A program made the position numbers and the translations under genes. Source: Acidobacteriota bacterium (lineage in GTDB: Bacteria > Acidobacteriota > Terriglobia > Terriglobales > Acidobacteriaceae). From it: DNA of 40,947 nucleotides. The notes under the pieces were generated by a model. It searched no databases. It saw only the letters and a list, made by a program, of their open reading frames with translations, and had not been told where the DNA came from. The DNA lies in NCBI GenBank assembly GCA_023441255.1, contig JAEZPW010000150.1:1-40947 (forward strand). Direction: 5' to 3'. Positions 1 to 6,004 of the stretch are shown piece by piece (within the stretch, counting starts at the first letter, position 1; the number at the start of each line of letters is the position of its first letter).

Positions 1-83
1 GGCGAGGACTCTCAGGGGGCTCCGAGGTCTGGAGCGAGATCGACCGTTTCTTCGAAGAGCTGAAACACGCGGCCGGGGAGTAG
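1..83 (+). CDS. DUF5947 family protein, C-terminal end only (partial)
   Basis: Open reading from the window edge, with the first full codon at base 3 and a TAG at 81-83. The visible 26 residues include GGSEVWSEIDRFFEEL. I recognise this as the C-terminal helix that ends DUF5947 proteins, which are encoded beside group 1h [NiFe]-hydrogenase structural genes in actinobacteria and acidobacteria. The next gene, a DUF6084 protein, starts 2 bases later, which supports the assignment and shows tight operon packing. The function of DUF5947 is unknown. The N-terminal part lies outside the window. The family call rests on a short segment and on context. Confidence 0.6.
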   Translation, partial: RGLSGGSEVWSEIDRFFEELKHAAGE

Positions 84-85
84 GC

Positions 86-727
86 GTGCCTGACCTGAAT
101 TTTCAGATCGAGGGGGCAGCGCCGACACCGAACGCGGCGTCTCCGCAGATTTCATTCAAGGTGCGCATCACGAACACGGAGCCCGGAGCGGTACATTCGA
201 TCGCGCTCCGCGTGCAGGCACAGATCGAGCCCGTGCGGCGGCGCTACACGGCGGCGGAGCAGGAGCGCCTGAAGGAACTGTTCGGCGAACCGGAGCTTTG
301 GAGCAAATCGGTGCACCCGTTGCTCTGGACGAATGCGAACGTCACCGTAACGGCATTCACGGGAAGCACTGCGGTGGATGTGCCGGTGCCCTGTACCTTC
401 GATTTCAACGTGGCCGTTACGAAGTACATATTCGGGCTAGAGGACGGCGAGATTCCCACAACTCTCCTGTTCAGCGGCACGGTATTTTACGCCGGTGGAA
501 TGGGGTTGCAGGTTATGCAGATTCCGTGGAACAGAGAGGCGAATTACCGGCTGCCAATAAGCACCTGGAAGGCGATGATGGACGCCTACTATCCCAACAT
601 GGCGTGGATCGCACTACGGCGCGATGTGTTTGAGCGGCTGTATGAATTCAAAGCGCGACACGGACTGACAACGTGGGAACAAGCACTGGAGCGGATGCTC
701 GGCATGACGGCTGAGGTGAAGTCATGA
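86..727 (+). CDS. DUF6084 family protein of the group 1h [NiFe]-hydrogenase cluster
   Basis: 213 residues from a GTG start placed 2 bases after the previous stop. Characteristic DUF6084 segments are visible: IEPVRRRYT near residue 47, a KELFGEPELW block, PLLWTNANVTVTAFTG, VPVPCTFDFNVAVTKYI, LLFSGTVFY, and QIPWNREANYRLPIS followed by a C-terminal helical region. The fold looks beta-rich at the N-terminus. No signal peptide or membrane segment is seen, so it is probably cytoplasmic. The family has no established biochemical role but co-occurs with Hhy-type hydrogenases and their maturation protease, as it does here. The stop overlaps the next start (ATGA at 724-727), indicating translational coupling. 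Confidence 0.8.
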   Translation: MPDLNFQIEGAAPTPNAASPQISFKVRITNTEPGAVHSIALRVQAQIEPVRRRYTAAEQERLKELFGEPELWSKSVHPLLWTNANVTVTAFTGSTAVDVPVPCTFDFNVAVTKYIFGLEDGEIPTTLLFSGTVFYAGGMGLQVMQIPWNREANYRLPISTWKAMMDAYYPNMAWIALRRDVFERLYEFKARHGLTTWEQALERMLGMTAEVKS

Positions 728-1122
728 ATCAGCAAGGTGCTGAAAGGATCGCCGACAGCATTCTCTGCGAAGGCTACATGCTGTATCCGTACCGTCTGTC
801 GGCGCTGAAGAACCGGCAACGGTGGGCGGTTGGGACGCTCTATCCGCCAGCTTATGAAGAGGTCGGTCTGGGAAGCGAGTCCGACCGAATGCATGTGGAG
901 TGCCTGATCACGGGAACCGCGAAGAGCGTGGTCCATGTTCAGTTGCGATTCCTGCAGCTTGTCGCACGGCAGGTGCTCGACGCTGACGAGAGACCCGTAG
1001 ACTCGCTCGAGGTGAATGGGCGCACGGTGCACACGTGGGATGAAGGCGTGGCTCGATCGTTCGAGTCCGACGTCGCGATTGTCACGCGGGTCGGAGCGAG
1101 TTTCGATTTGGCGCGGAGGTGA
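724..1122 (+). CDS. Hydrogenase-cluster conserved protein, N-terminal part of a split gene
   Basis: 132 residues starting at the ATGA overlap with the DUF6084 gene. The start region (ADSILCEGYMLYPYRLSALKNRQRW) matches what I remember as the N-terminus of a longer conserved protein in group 1h hydrogenase loci. The reading frame ends with TGA at 1120-1122, and the next frame opens with GTG at 1119-1121. The residues that would normally continue the protein are in that next frame. So this is either a real two-gene version joined by a GTGA coupling, a one-base frameshift mutation, or an assembly error. Function is unknown. The family link is from memory of the locus and was not tested by a search. 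Confidence 0.65.
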   Translation: MNQQGAERIADSILCEGYMLYPYRLSALKNRQRWAVGTLYPPAYEEVGLGSESDRMHVECLITGTAKSVVHVQLRFLQLVARQVLDADERPVDSLEVNGRTVHTWDEGVARSFESDVAIVTRVGASFDLARR

Positions 1123-1727
1123 GGTCGGAGCCCCTGCGGGATGGGAGCGGGCAACTCGCGGGAAGCGTAACTCGCGCACAGTATGAAATCAACGGCGCAG
1201 TCGAACATTCGACTGAACCGGTGGGGACTGGCACGTTCAAGGTATCGCTCGAGGTCGCGAACGAAACCGTGGCGGGAGGTGATCCGCGGGACAGGAAAGC
1301 CGCCTTGCTGCGGTCGATGTTGTCGGCGCACATGATCCTATCGGTCGAGGGCGGCGAATTCGTTTCACTGCTCGAACCGCCCGATGAGTTCCGAGAATTT
1401 GCGGCCAGTTGCAGGAACGTAGGCAACTTCCCCGTCTTGCTGGGGGATGCGGGAGCGCGTGATCGGCTTTTGTGCTCGCCCATTCTGCTTTACGACTATC
1501 CGCAGGTGGCGCCGGAAAGCGTAGGCGATTTTTTCGACGGCACTGAGATCGACGAAATGCTGACGCTGCGCGTGATTACGCTCACGGAAAAGGAAAAGAA
1601 CGAGATGTGCTCGGCCGATTTCCGCACCGAGGAACTTTTGCGGAGGACCGAAGAAACAGCGCGGGAACAACTGATGAAGACGCACGGCACAATGCGCAAT
1701 CTGCGCCGGGTGAGCGGAGATGAGTGA
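1119..1727 (+). CDS. Hydrogenase-cluster conserved protein, C-terminal part of a split gene
   Basis: 202 residues in the frame -1 relative to the preceding segment, opening with GTG inside the previous stop region. It carries the C-terminal landmarks of the conserved hydrogenase-locus protein: VSLEVANET near residue 45, then SPILLYDYPQVAPES and FFDGTEIDEMLTLRVITLT, and a charged C-terminal helix. Reading the frame backwards across 1119 gives no stop for at least 12 codons, so the two parts could have been one continuous protein of about 334 residues. The gene overlaps the next by 8 bases. Role unknown. Its position beside the maturation endopeptidase suggests a part in hydrogenase assembly or regulation. 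Confidence 0.65.
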   Translation: MRSEPLRDGSGQLAGSVTRAQYEINGAVEHSTEPVGTGTFKVSLEVANETVAGGDPRDRKAALLRSMLSAHMILSVEGGEFVSLLEPPDEFREFAASCRNVGNFPVLLGDAGARDRLLCSPILLYDYPQVAPESVGDFFDGTEIDEMLTLRVITLTEKEKNEMCSADFRTEELLRRTEETAREQLMKTHGTMRNLRRVSGDE

Positions 1728-2040
1728 ATGGAGTTTTGAGAACGACACTGCTCCGGTGGAGAGCGTAAGCGTTTTTGGCGTGGAGGTGCGTGTGGGCGAT
1801 CGCGTGCGGTTGTGGCCACAGAAGAGTGCCGACATTATGGATATGGCTCTCAAAGGACAGGTCGCGGTCGTAGAAGCAATCGAGCGCGATCTTGAAGACG
1901 AGATCCACCTTGCAGTGGTCCTGGAGAACGACCCCGGGCGCGAATTCGGAATGATGCGGCAGCCAGGCCACCGTTTTTTCTTTTCACCTGCTGAAGTGGA
2001 ACCGCTGGGATTGAGCGGCGAGGTCGCAGATGGAAGGTAA
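1720..2040 (+). CDS. Small conserved protein of the [NiFe]-hydrogenase cluster
   Basis: 106 residues, overlapping the upstream stop by 8 bases and the downstream protease start by 11 bases. The core (VEVRVGDRVRLWPQ, then a DIMDMALKGQVAVVEAIE block, HLAVVLENDPGRE and QPGHRFFFSPAEVEPL) looks like a small beta-barrel, similar to KOW or SH3-like folds. I recall this sequence pattern just upstream of the hydrogenase protease in group 1h loci. No signal peptide is seen. The function is unknown. The overlaps suggest its expression is tightly coupled to that of the protease. Confidence 0.7.
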   Translation: MSEWSFENDTAPVESVSVFGVEVRVGDRVRLWPQKSADIMDMALKGQVAVVEAIERDLEDEIHLAVVLENDPGREFGMMRQPGHRFFFSPAEVEPLGLSGEVADGR

Positions 2041-2530
2041 GGTTCTCGTCGCGGGCGTTGGCAACATCTTTCTCGGCGATGATGCGTTCGGGGTGGAGGT
2101 GGTGCTGAAGCTCGCAAAACGCAACCTTCCGGAGCACGTGCAAGTCGTGGATTTTGGCATCCGCAGCTATGATCTTGCTTATGCATTGATGGAGCCGTGG
2201 GAACTGGTGGTGCTTGTGGATGCGGTGCCCATGGGTGATGAACCGGGCACGATCTACACGATCGAGCCGGAGTGGCCGGTCGAATGCCAGGAAGGTCCGA
2301 GCGGCGGGTTCGACGCGCACACCATGAACCCTGTAAGCGTGCTGCAGATGGTCAGCGCACTTGGAGGGAAGCCCAGCCGAATGCTCGTGGTGGGCTGTGA
2401 ACCGGGAAACGTCGAGCCCGATATGTCGGGTGAAATGGCTCTGAGTGCGCCCGTGAAGACCGCCGTCGACACGGCGGTACGTATGATTGAAAACATCGTT
2501 GGCAGCAGCCGGAAAGCTGAAGCCGCTTAG
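2030..2530 (+). CDS. [NiFe]-hydrogenase maturation endopeptidase (HyaD/HybD/HycI family)
   Basis: 166 residues, the usual size of peptidase family M52. These proteases remove the C-terminal extension of the hydrogenase large subunit after the Ni-Fe(CN)2CO centre has been inserted, using nickel in the substrate for recognition. The N-terminal motif GNIFLGDDAFGVE (residues 11-23) supplies the first metal-contacting acid (Asp18). Asp64 in VLVDAVP and His97 in FDAHTMNP fit the other two conserved positions. The surrounding DUF5947, DUF6084 and DUF6893-type genes point to a group 1h (Hhy-type) high-affinity H2-oxidising enzyme. Its structural genes are not in the window and would lie upstream. Confidence 0.92.
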   Translation: MEGKVLVAGVGNIFLGDDAFGVEVVLKLAKRNLPEHVQVVDFGIRSYDLAYALMEPWELVVLVDAVPMGDEPGTIYTIEPEWPVECQEGPSGGFDAHTMNPVSVLQMVSALGGKPSRMLVVGCEPGNVEPDMSGEMALSAPVKTAVDTAVRMIENIVGSSRKAEAA

Positions 2531-2545
2531 CCAACGGAGGAAGCC

Positions 2546-2650
2546 ATGGCAAAACACGTGTTGAAATGGAGTAGTATCGCTGCTGCCGCTTACATGCTTG
2601 TTTACTTTCGAGGCGACATTGGACGGTACGTGAAAATGAAGCGGATGTGA
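2546..2650 (+). CDS. DUF6893-type 34-residue microprotein, last gene of the hydrogenase cluster
   Basis: A small reading frame 15 bases after the protease stop, with a strong ribosome site (GGAGG at 2536-2540) 5 bases before ATG. The product begins MAKHVLKWSS, has a short hydrophobic helix (IAAAAYMLVYF), then GDIGRY and ends VKMKRM. A short hydrophobic span followed by an RYxKMxRM ending is what I remember for the small DUF6893 proteins encoded after the protease in Hhy-type hydrogenase clusters. It is probably a single-pass or peripheral membrane peptide, perhaps a tether or subunit of the hydrogenase complex. That role is inference. It ends 11 bases before the end of the convergent gatZ gene. 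Confidence 0.75.
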   Translation: MAKHVLKWSSIAAAAYMLVYFRGDIGRYVKMKRM

Positions 2651-2661
2651 ACGGCGAGCGA

Positions 2662-3990
2662 TCAGTTTTTCCGCTGCCCGCACGCCCGCGCATAGATACG
2701 AAGAACGCCGCGGATGCGATGTTGAATGATCGCGCGTGCATCGTTCTGCAACTCGCCTCGCCGGATCGCCTCGTACTCTGCCGGAAGGTATTGACTGAGC
2801 AGAGTAAGCGGCGCAGGTTCTTTGGTCATATTCGTCATCAGGCGGTCGACCTCCTGCTGGACCGACTCCTCGGGCCAGTAATAACGGCAACGGTCGCTGC
2901 AGCTGAAGGCGCGTGAAAAGCGCAGCGCGTTCTCGTCGCCCCGATAGTAAGAGCGCCAGTAGACCGGATTGCGGAGCATTGCCGCGTCGAGCGCTTCCCT
3001 CACCTGCGACAACGTGACGCAATTCCTGCCGGCATTCAGTTCCCGTTCCATCGCACTGAACGCAAATATCGCTTCACGATAGGCGAACGTCAGCCAGGGA
3101 CCAACTTTGAGAATCGCAAAGTGGTCTGCGACCATATCGGCCAGGGCGCGCGGGGTTTGGTAGTCCGTGGAATGGGCCTCATAGACGAGCCCGGGCGACG
3201 AAGGGAGCCCCGTCGAGAGCGCGCAAGCCTTTTCACGGTGGTAGTCAAAAACTACCGTATCGCCGAATTCGACAGCGGGTTGCACGACTAGGCCGATGAC
3301 GTTCTGCCAAGCTGCGCTAACGCCGTGGGTGCGAAAGGCCGTATGAAATACCTCGAGGGTGCGTCGCACATCCTCGATCTTTGTCGGAGCAGGACATGTC
3401 CCTTCGGCGACCTCTCCTCCGGGCGGAGGGACCTCCGTGCCGATCACGTATAGAGGTCGCGGTGAGCCGGCGGGCTGCGCTGCAAAAGCATCTTCCGCCA
3501 CCCGGCACAGGACGGCCGCGCGCTCGGCGACCGTGGCCTCGTCGAGAACCGCAGGGTCGTCGGCACATCGCATGCTCGCATCGAGATGAATCTTCTGGTA
3601 GCCCGCCTGGACGCAAACGCGGGCCAGATCGCAGGCTTTCGCCATGGCAGAGTCAGCTGATTCATTGCGCCAGACGAACGGGCCCAGGTGATCGGCGCCC
3701 AGCAGAATGCGTTCGGCAGGTAGTCCCATGGCAGCGCCGGTCGCGCGGATGGCAGCAGCGAACTGTTGCGGCGTGGTGCCCGTGTAGCCGCCGAACTGGT
3801 TCACTTGGCTGGAAGTGGATTCTACATGCAGGCATGAGCCGTCTTCGATTACCTGCCGTACCGCCGCCTCGATCACTACAGGGTGCGCCGAACAGACCGC
3901 GTACGTGCCAACAGCCTCTCCATCGCGGTTTCTTTGAACGATCTCTTGCAGGTAAGTGCTCGGCGTCGTTGCCTCAGCTCGGCGGTTCAT
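2662..3990 (-). CDS. gatZ: D-tagatose-1,6-bisphosphate aldolase-type subunit GatZ/KbaZ
   Basis: 442 residues, close to the 420-426 of E. coli GatZ and KbaZ. These proteins are the non-catalytic partners that stabilise the class II aldolases GatY/KbaY, which split tagatose-1,6-bisphosphate to DHAP and glyceraldehyde-3-phosphate. Family landmarks: GTYAVCSAHPVVIEAA, LHVESTSSQVNQFGGYTG, ILLGADHLGP, KIHLDASM, VIGTEVPPPGG and the C-terminal YYWPEE. An AGGAG site lies about 7 bases before the ATG. The start is 51 bases after the PfkB gene, so the two are probably one operon. No GatY gene is seen in the window, so the catalytic partner is elsewhere, or this protein acts alone or on a related substrate. 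Confidence 0.88.
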   Translation of the reverse strand: MNRRAEATTPSTYLQEIVQRNRDGEAVGTYAVCSAHPVVIEAAVRQVIEDGSCLHVESTSSQVNQFGGYTGTTPQQFAAAIRATGAAMGLPAERILLGADHLGPFVWRNESADSAMAKACDLARVCVQAGYQKIHLDASMRCADDPAVLDEATVAERAAVLCRVAEDAFAAQPAGSPRPLYVIGTEVPPPGGEVAEGTCPAPTKIEDVRRTLEVFHTAFRTHGVSAAWQNVIGLVVQPAVEFGDTVVFDYHREKACALSTGLPSSPGLVYEAHSTDYQTPRALADMVADHFAILKVGPWLTFAYREAIFAFSAMERELNAGRNCVTLSQVREALDAAMLRNPVYWRSYYRGDENALRFSRAFSCSDRCRYYWPEESVQQEVDRLMTNMTKEPAPLTLLSQYLPAEYEAIRRGELQNDARAIIQHRIRGVLRIYARACGQRKN

Positions 3991-4041
3991 GTCTCACTCC
4001 TGGACCAAATTCAATTCATTCATGATGCTGCAAGCTAATCG

Positions 4042-4983
4042 TCAGACCGCCCGATGCCCTGCAAGGAAAGCGTCGCGATGCTCGCGGTCGCGGAATGCCT
4101 CCGTGCCTCCGGGGCGTGTTGTGGAAAGAGCACCGGCAAGGTTTCCTGCGTAGAGGCAGGTCCTCAAGTCAGATCCGCGGACGAATTCGTGCAGGAACCC
4201 GGCATCAAAGCTGTCTCCCGCGCCGACTGGATCGATGACGGCCTCCAATCTGACACCGGGTTGCACCACCCGTTCAGAACCGCGGCACGCCATTGCGCCG
4301 TCTGCCCCCATCTTTACCACGATGAGCGGTACGATCTCACTCAGTCGCGCAAGGGCGGCGTCCAGATTTTCGGTCCGGGTGATTCGCATAGCTTCGCGCG
4401 AATTGGGCAGAAAGACGTCGACCAGAGGCAGAACGTCCTGAATGCCGCTCGCCCATTCGTCGGCCGGGTCGTCGTTCGTGTCGAGCGAGATGGTCAGTCC
4501 GGCCTGCTTCAAGTCCTTCAGCAACCCCGGGATGTGCTCCTGAAGGCCGCGATGCAGGAAGTAGGAAGACAGGTGGAAGTGACGGGAGGACTTGAGATAG
4601 TCGACGTCCAGGTGTTCTGGCCGTAGTTCGAAGATAGTGCCGGCGTAGGTCAAGATGTTGCGCCAGTTCTTGCGTGGCAGGATGACGGTCAGGCCGGTTT
4701 TTCGGTCCCCGTCTATTCTGCGAACGGTAGAGACATCAACGCCAGCGGCTCGCAAGCGCTCCAGCGCAGAGTCGCCAAAGTCGTCATGGCCGACACACGA
4801 CGTGAACCCTACGCGACTCCCCAGCGAGGCCAGGTTGTGCGCCACGATGGCCGAGGAACTGCCAAGCGTAAGCGTCATGTCGGTGGCCAGCAGTTCCCGT
4901 TCGGGCGCCAATTCGTCCGGCAGTCCGTAAAGAATAAGGTCCAGGTTGAGTTCGCCCGCGATGGTCACGTCGAAACGGTTCAA
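4042..4983 (-). CDS. PfkB-family carbohydrate kinase
   Basis: A ribokinase-fold sugar kinase of about 313 residues. The N-terminal segment FDVTIAGELNLDLIL and the C-terminal PfkB signature DPVGAGDSFDAGFL, which contains the catalytic Asp and the anion hole, are clear. TTG codons are available at 5001 and 4983. I chose 4983 because AGAGGA lies about 7 bases upstream of it. The neighbouring gatZ suggests a ketose-phosphate substrate such as tagatose-6-phosphate, with AgaS (37584-38771) possibly supplying it, but the specificity cannot be read from the sequence. A pair of 10-base direct repeats (5041-5070) upstream may be its operator. Confidence 0.85.
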   Translation of the reverse strand: MNRFDVTIAGELNLDLILYGLPDELAPERELLATDMTLTLGSSSAIVAHNLASLGSRVGFTSCVGHDDFGDSALERLRAAGVDVSTVRRIDGDRKTGLTVILPRKNWRNILTYAGTIFELRPEHLDVDYLKSSRHFHLSSYFLHRGLQEHIPGLLKDLKQAGLTISLDTNDDPADEWASGIQDVLPLVDVFLPNSREAMRITRTENLDAALARLSEIVPLIVVKMGADGAMACRGSERVVQPGVRLEAVIDPVGAGDSFDAGFLHEFVRGSDLRTCLYAGNLAGALSTTRPGGTEAFRDREHRDAFLAGHRAV

Positions 4984-5001
4984 GGTCGATCCTCTCGGCA
5001 A

Positions 5002-5369
5002 GCAAAGACACGCAGCGCGCGTCCCGGCAGGGTACTTACTATTTGTTTCTTTATATTACCAATTGTTTCTATTGCGCGTCGCGCGAATCGGACGGATTTT
5101 TGCCGTAATGTGATTTCGTTCGCATGCAGGAATTTCAGGCGGCGGACCATGGAGTCGGGCTGACGGTTGGGAGCCATTCGGCGGTTCCTTCCGTTGGACT
5201 TCGCGATGACGAACAAAACGGAACAAGTTGGTGGAGGTGCTCAAGACACAGGTATGAAAACACATCGTATTGCGATGGTGTAAGAACTGCTCGAGATGAA
5301 GTAAGAAAAATGTTTGAGAATTTGCTGACGTACCTCTTGCAAGCGATCAACGTTCCATGGCATTCTATC
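5002..5369. other. Intergenic region upstream of the Ro/Y-RNA locus
   Basis: 368 bases between the pfkB start and the first structured RNA. The small open frames on both strands lack ribosome sites and recognisable products, so I do not call genes. It contains the direct repeat at 5041-5070. A weak promoter-like pair for the plus strand is also visible: TTGCAA at 5337-5342 and CATTCT at 5361-5366 with an 18-base spacer. That would place a transcription start near 5372, at the foot of the next inverted repeat. Confidence 0.4.
5041..5070. promoter_or_regulatory. Direct repeat, candidate operator for pfkB-gatZ
   Basis: ATTTGTTTCT (5041-5050) and AATTGTTTCT (5061-5070) are near-identical and exactly 20 bases apart, about two helical turns, in an AT-rich patch 58 bases upstream of the pfkB start. 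TTTC-type repeats spaced by helical turns are typical of DeoR-family operators such as those of AgaR and GlpR. No regulator gene is present in the window. Confidence 0.35.
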
Positions 5370-5514
5370 GTGCGCGTAGGAGAACGCCCGTCATGAAGAA
5401 AACGCAAATCTCGATGCGTAGGCATTCGCTGCCGATAGAAGGCCGCGATTGTCGCCGGGCGTGGTATTTCCTATTCAGCTAACCTTCCGGCGCATAGCTC
5501 CTACGCAATCGCAC
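5370..5514 (+). ncRNA. Putative structured RNA at the head of the Y-RNA array
   Basis: A long-range inverted repeat encloses about 115 bases. GTGCG plus CGTAGGAG (5370-5382) pairs with CTCCTACG (5498-5505) and CGCAC (5510-5514), giving 13 pairs with one 4-base bulge. Inside, CGCCGG (5453-5458) pairs with CCGGCG (5487-5492) to close a second hairpin. It lacks the GTGGCG and TACTTC blocks of the Y-like RNAs that follow, so I do not call it one. It may be a 5' domain of the Y-RNA precursor or an independent RNA. Confidence 0.4.
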
Positions 5515-5526
5515 GCCAATATGAAC

Positions 5527-5600
5527 TTGCTGGGTGGCGAGAAAAACAGTTACTTCGACTGTAAATCGACCACGCACTGTTTTCGCTGATTCCCCAGCAA
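5527..5600 (+). ncRNA. Y-RNA-like hairpin Y-a (simple loop)
   Basis: A 74-nt stem-loop. TTGCTGGG (5527-5534) pairs perfectly with CCCAGCAA (5593-5600). Above it GTGGCGAG and AACAG on the 5' side face CTGTTTTCGC on the 3' side, with the asymmetric GATTCC segment left unpaired, as in Ro-binding stems. The 5' block GTGGCG, the TACTTC box after the stem and the 3' TTCCCC box recur in the next three RNAs. The upper loop is short and shows no tRNA-like parts. The next RNA begins only 5 bases after its end, so at least these two must be cut from one transcript. Confidence 0.72.
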
Positions 5601-5605
5601 CAAGA

Positions 5606-5698
5606 CTGGTCAGTGGCGCAATGCGCGGATACTTCTGGCAAACCCGTTTAGGGTGAGGTTCGACCCCTCAACGCCGCACGTGATCATTCCCTGACCAG
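5606..5698 (+). ncRNA. Y-RNA-like hairpin Y-b with an isolated T-arm
   Basis: A 93-nt stem-loop closed by CTGGTCAG (5606-5613) and CTGACCAG (5691-5698). It shares GTGGCG, TACTTC and the ATTCCC box with its neighbours, but its middle stem has diverged (GCGCAATGCGCGG facing CCGCACGTG). The apical part holds a perfect tRNA T-arm mimic: TGAGG (5654-5658), a seven-base loop TTCGACC and CCTCA (5666-5670). No D-arm is present. A short hairpin (5706-5724, TGCGTGAC with GTCATGCA) lies between it and Y-c and could be a processing signal. Confidence 0.72.
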
Positions 5699-5733
5699 CA
5701 AGCTTTGCGTGACTAAGTCATGCAGAAGCGTGT

Positions 5734-5801
5734 CGCCGGTGGCGAAGAGAACAGCTACTTCCTTTTAAGAAGCCGATGCTGTTCTCGTTTGTTCCCCGGC
5801 G
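5734..5801 (+). ncRNA. Y-RNA-like hairpin Y-c (simple loop)
   Basis: A 68-nt stem-loop. CGCCGG (5734-5739) pairs with CCGGCG (5796-5801). Above this CGAAGAGAACAG faces CTGTTCTCG with a single bulged base, leaving TTTGTT unpaired on the 3' side. It keeps the family blocks GGTGGCG, TACTTC and GTTCCCC. The small apical hairpin is CTTC facing GAAG. It has no tRNA-like parts and resembles Y-a most closely. Confidence 0.75.
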
Positions 5802-5832
5802 CGAACTTGGTGGCGTGCCTGACTCGAATAAT

Positions 5833-5964
5833 CCGGTCGGTGGCGTAGACAACGGTTACTTCGCCTCAGGAGCGGGAGGACGCAGGTTCGAACCCTGCCG
5901 GGACGATGTCCCGTAGCTCAGTGGATAGAGCACCACGTGCCGTAGTCGCTTGTTCCCCGACCGG
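5833..5964 (+). ncRNA. YrlA-like Y RNA (Y-d) containing a circularly permuted tRNA
   Basis: A 132-nt RNA closed by CCGGTCGG (5833-5840) and CCGACCGG (5957-5964), with the family GTGGCG, TACTTC and GTTCCCC blocks. The apical part is tRNA sequence in reversed order. First comes a T-arm (GCAGG, loop TTCGAAC, CCTGC; 5882-5898). The acceptor 3' strand CGGGACG and discriminator-like A follow (5899-5906), joined directly to the acceptor 5' strand TGTCCCG (5907-5913). Then come TA at tRNA positions 8-9 and a D-arm GCTC, AGTGGATA, GAGC (5916-5931). The Ro-binding stem thus sits where the anticodon arm would be. This matches the tRNA-mimic module described for bacterial YrlA RNAs. The BCS1-like gene starts 40 bases later. 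Confidence 0.88.
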
Positions 5965-6004
5965 AGTTTAGACGTCCGGCTAGTGCCGGTTAGAAGCGAG
6001 AAAG

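Noticed and set aside
1850..3022. 390-codon minus-strand frame across the hydrogenase genes
   Set aside because: It is antisense to the protease gene and to well-supported overlaps. Composition is that of a mirror frame.
5806..5832. A sixth Y RNA starting at the GGTGGCG near 5809
   Set aside because: No TACTTC box and no partner strand before Y-d. A similar GGTGGCGTGCC occurs by chance near 30206.
5527..5964. CRISPR array, because of recurrent short blocks
   Set aside because: Repeats are short, unevenly spaced and part of paired stems. There are no conserved long repeats and no cas genes.
5747..5983. A canonical tRNA gene around the TTCGAAC T-arm
   Set aside because: The T-arm precedes the D-arm and no anticodon arm lies between them in normal order. 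The permuted Y-RNA model explains all parts.
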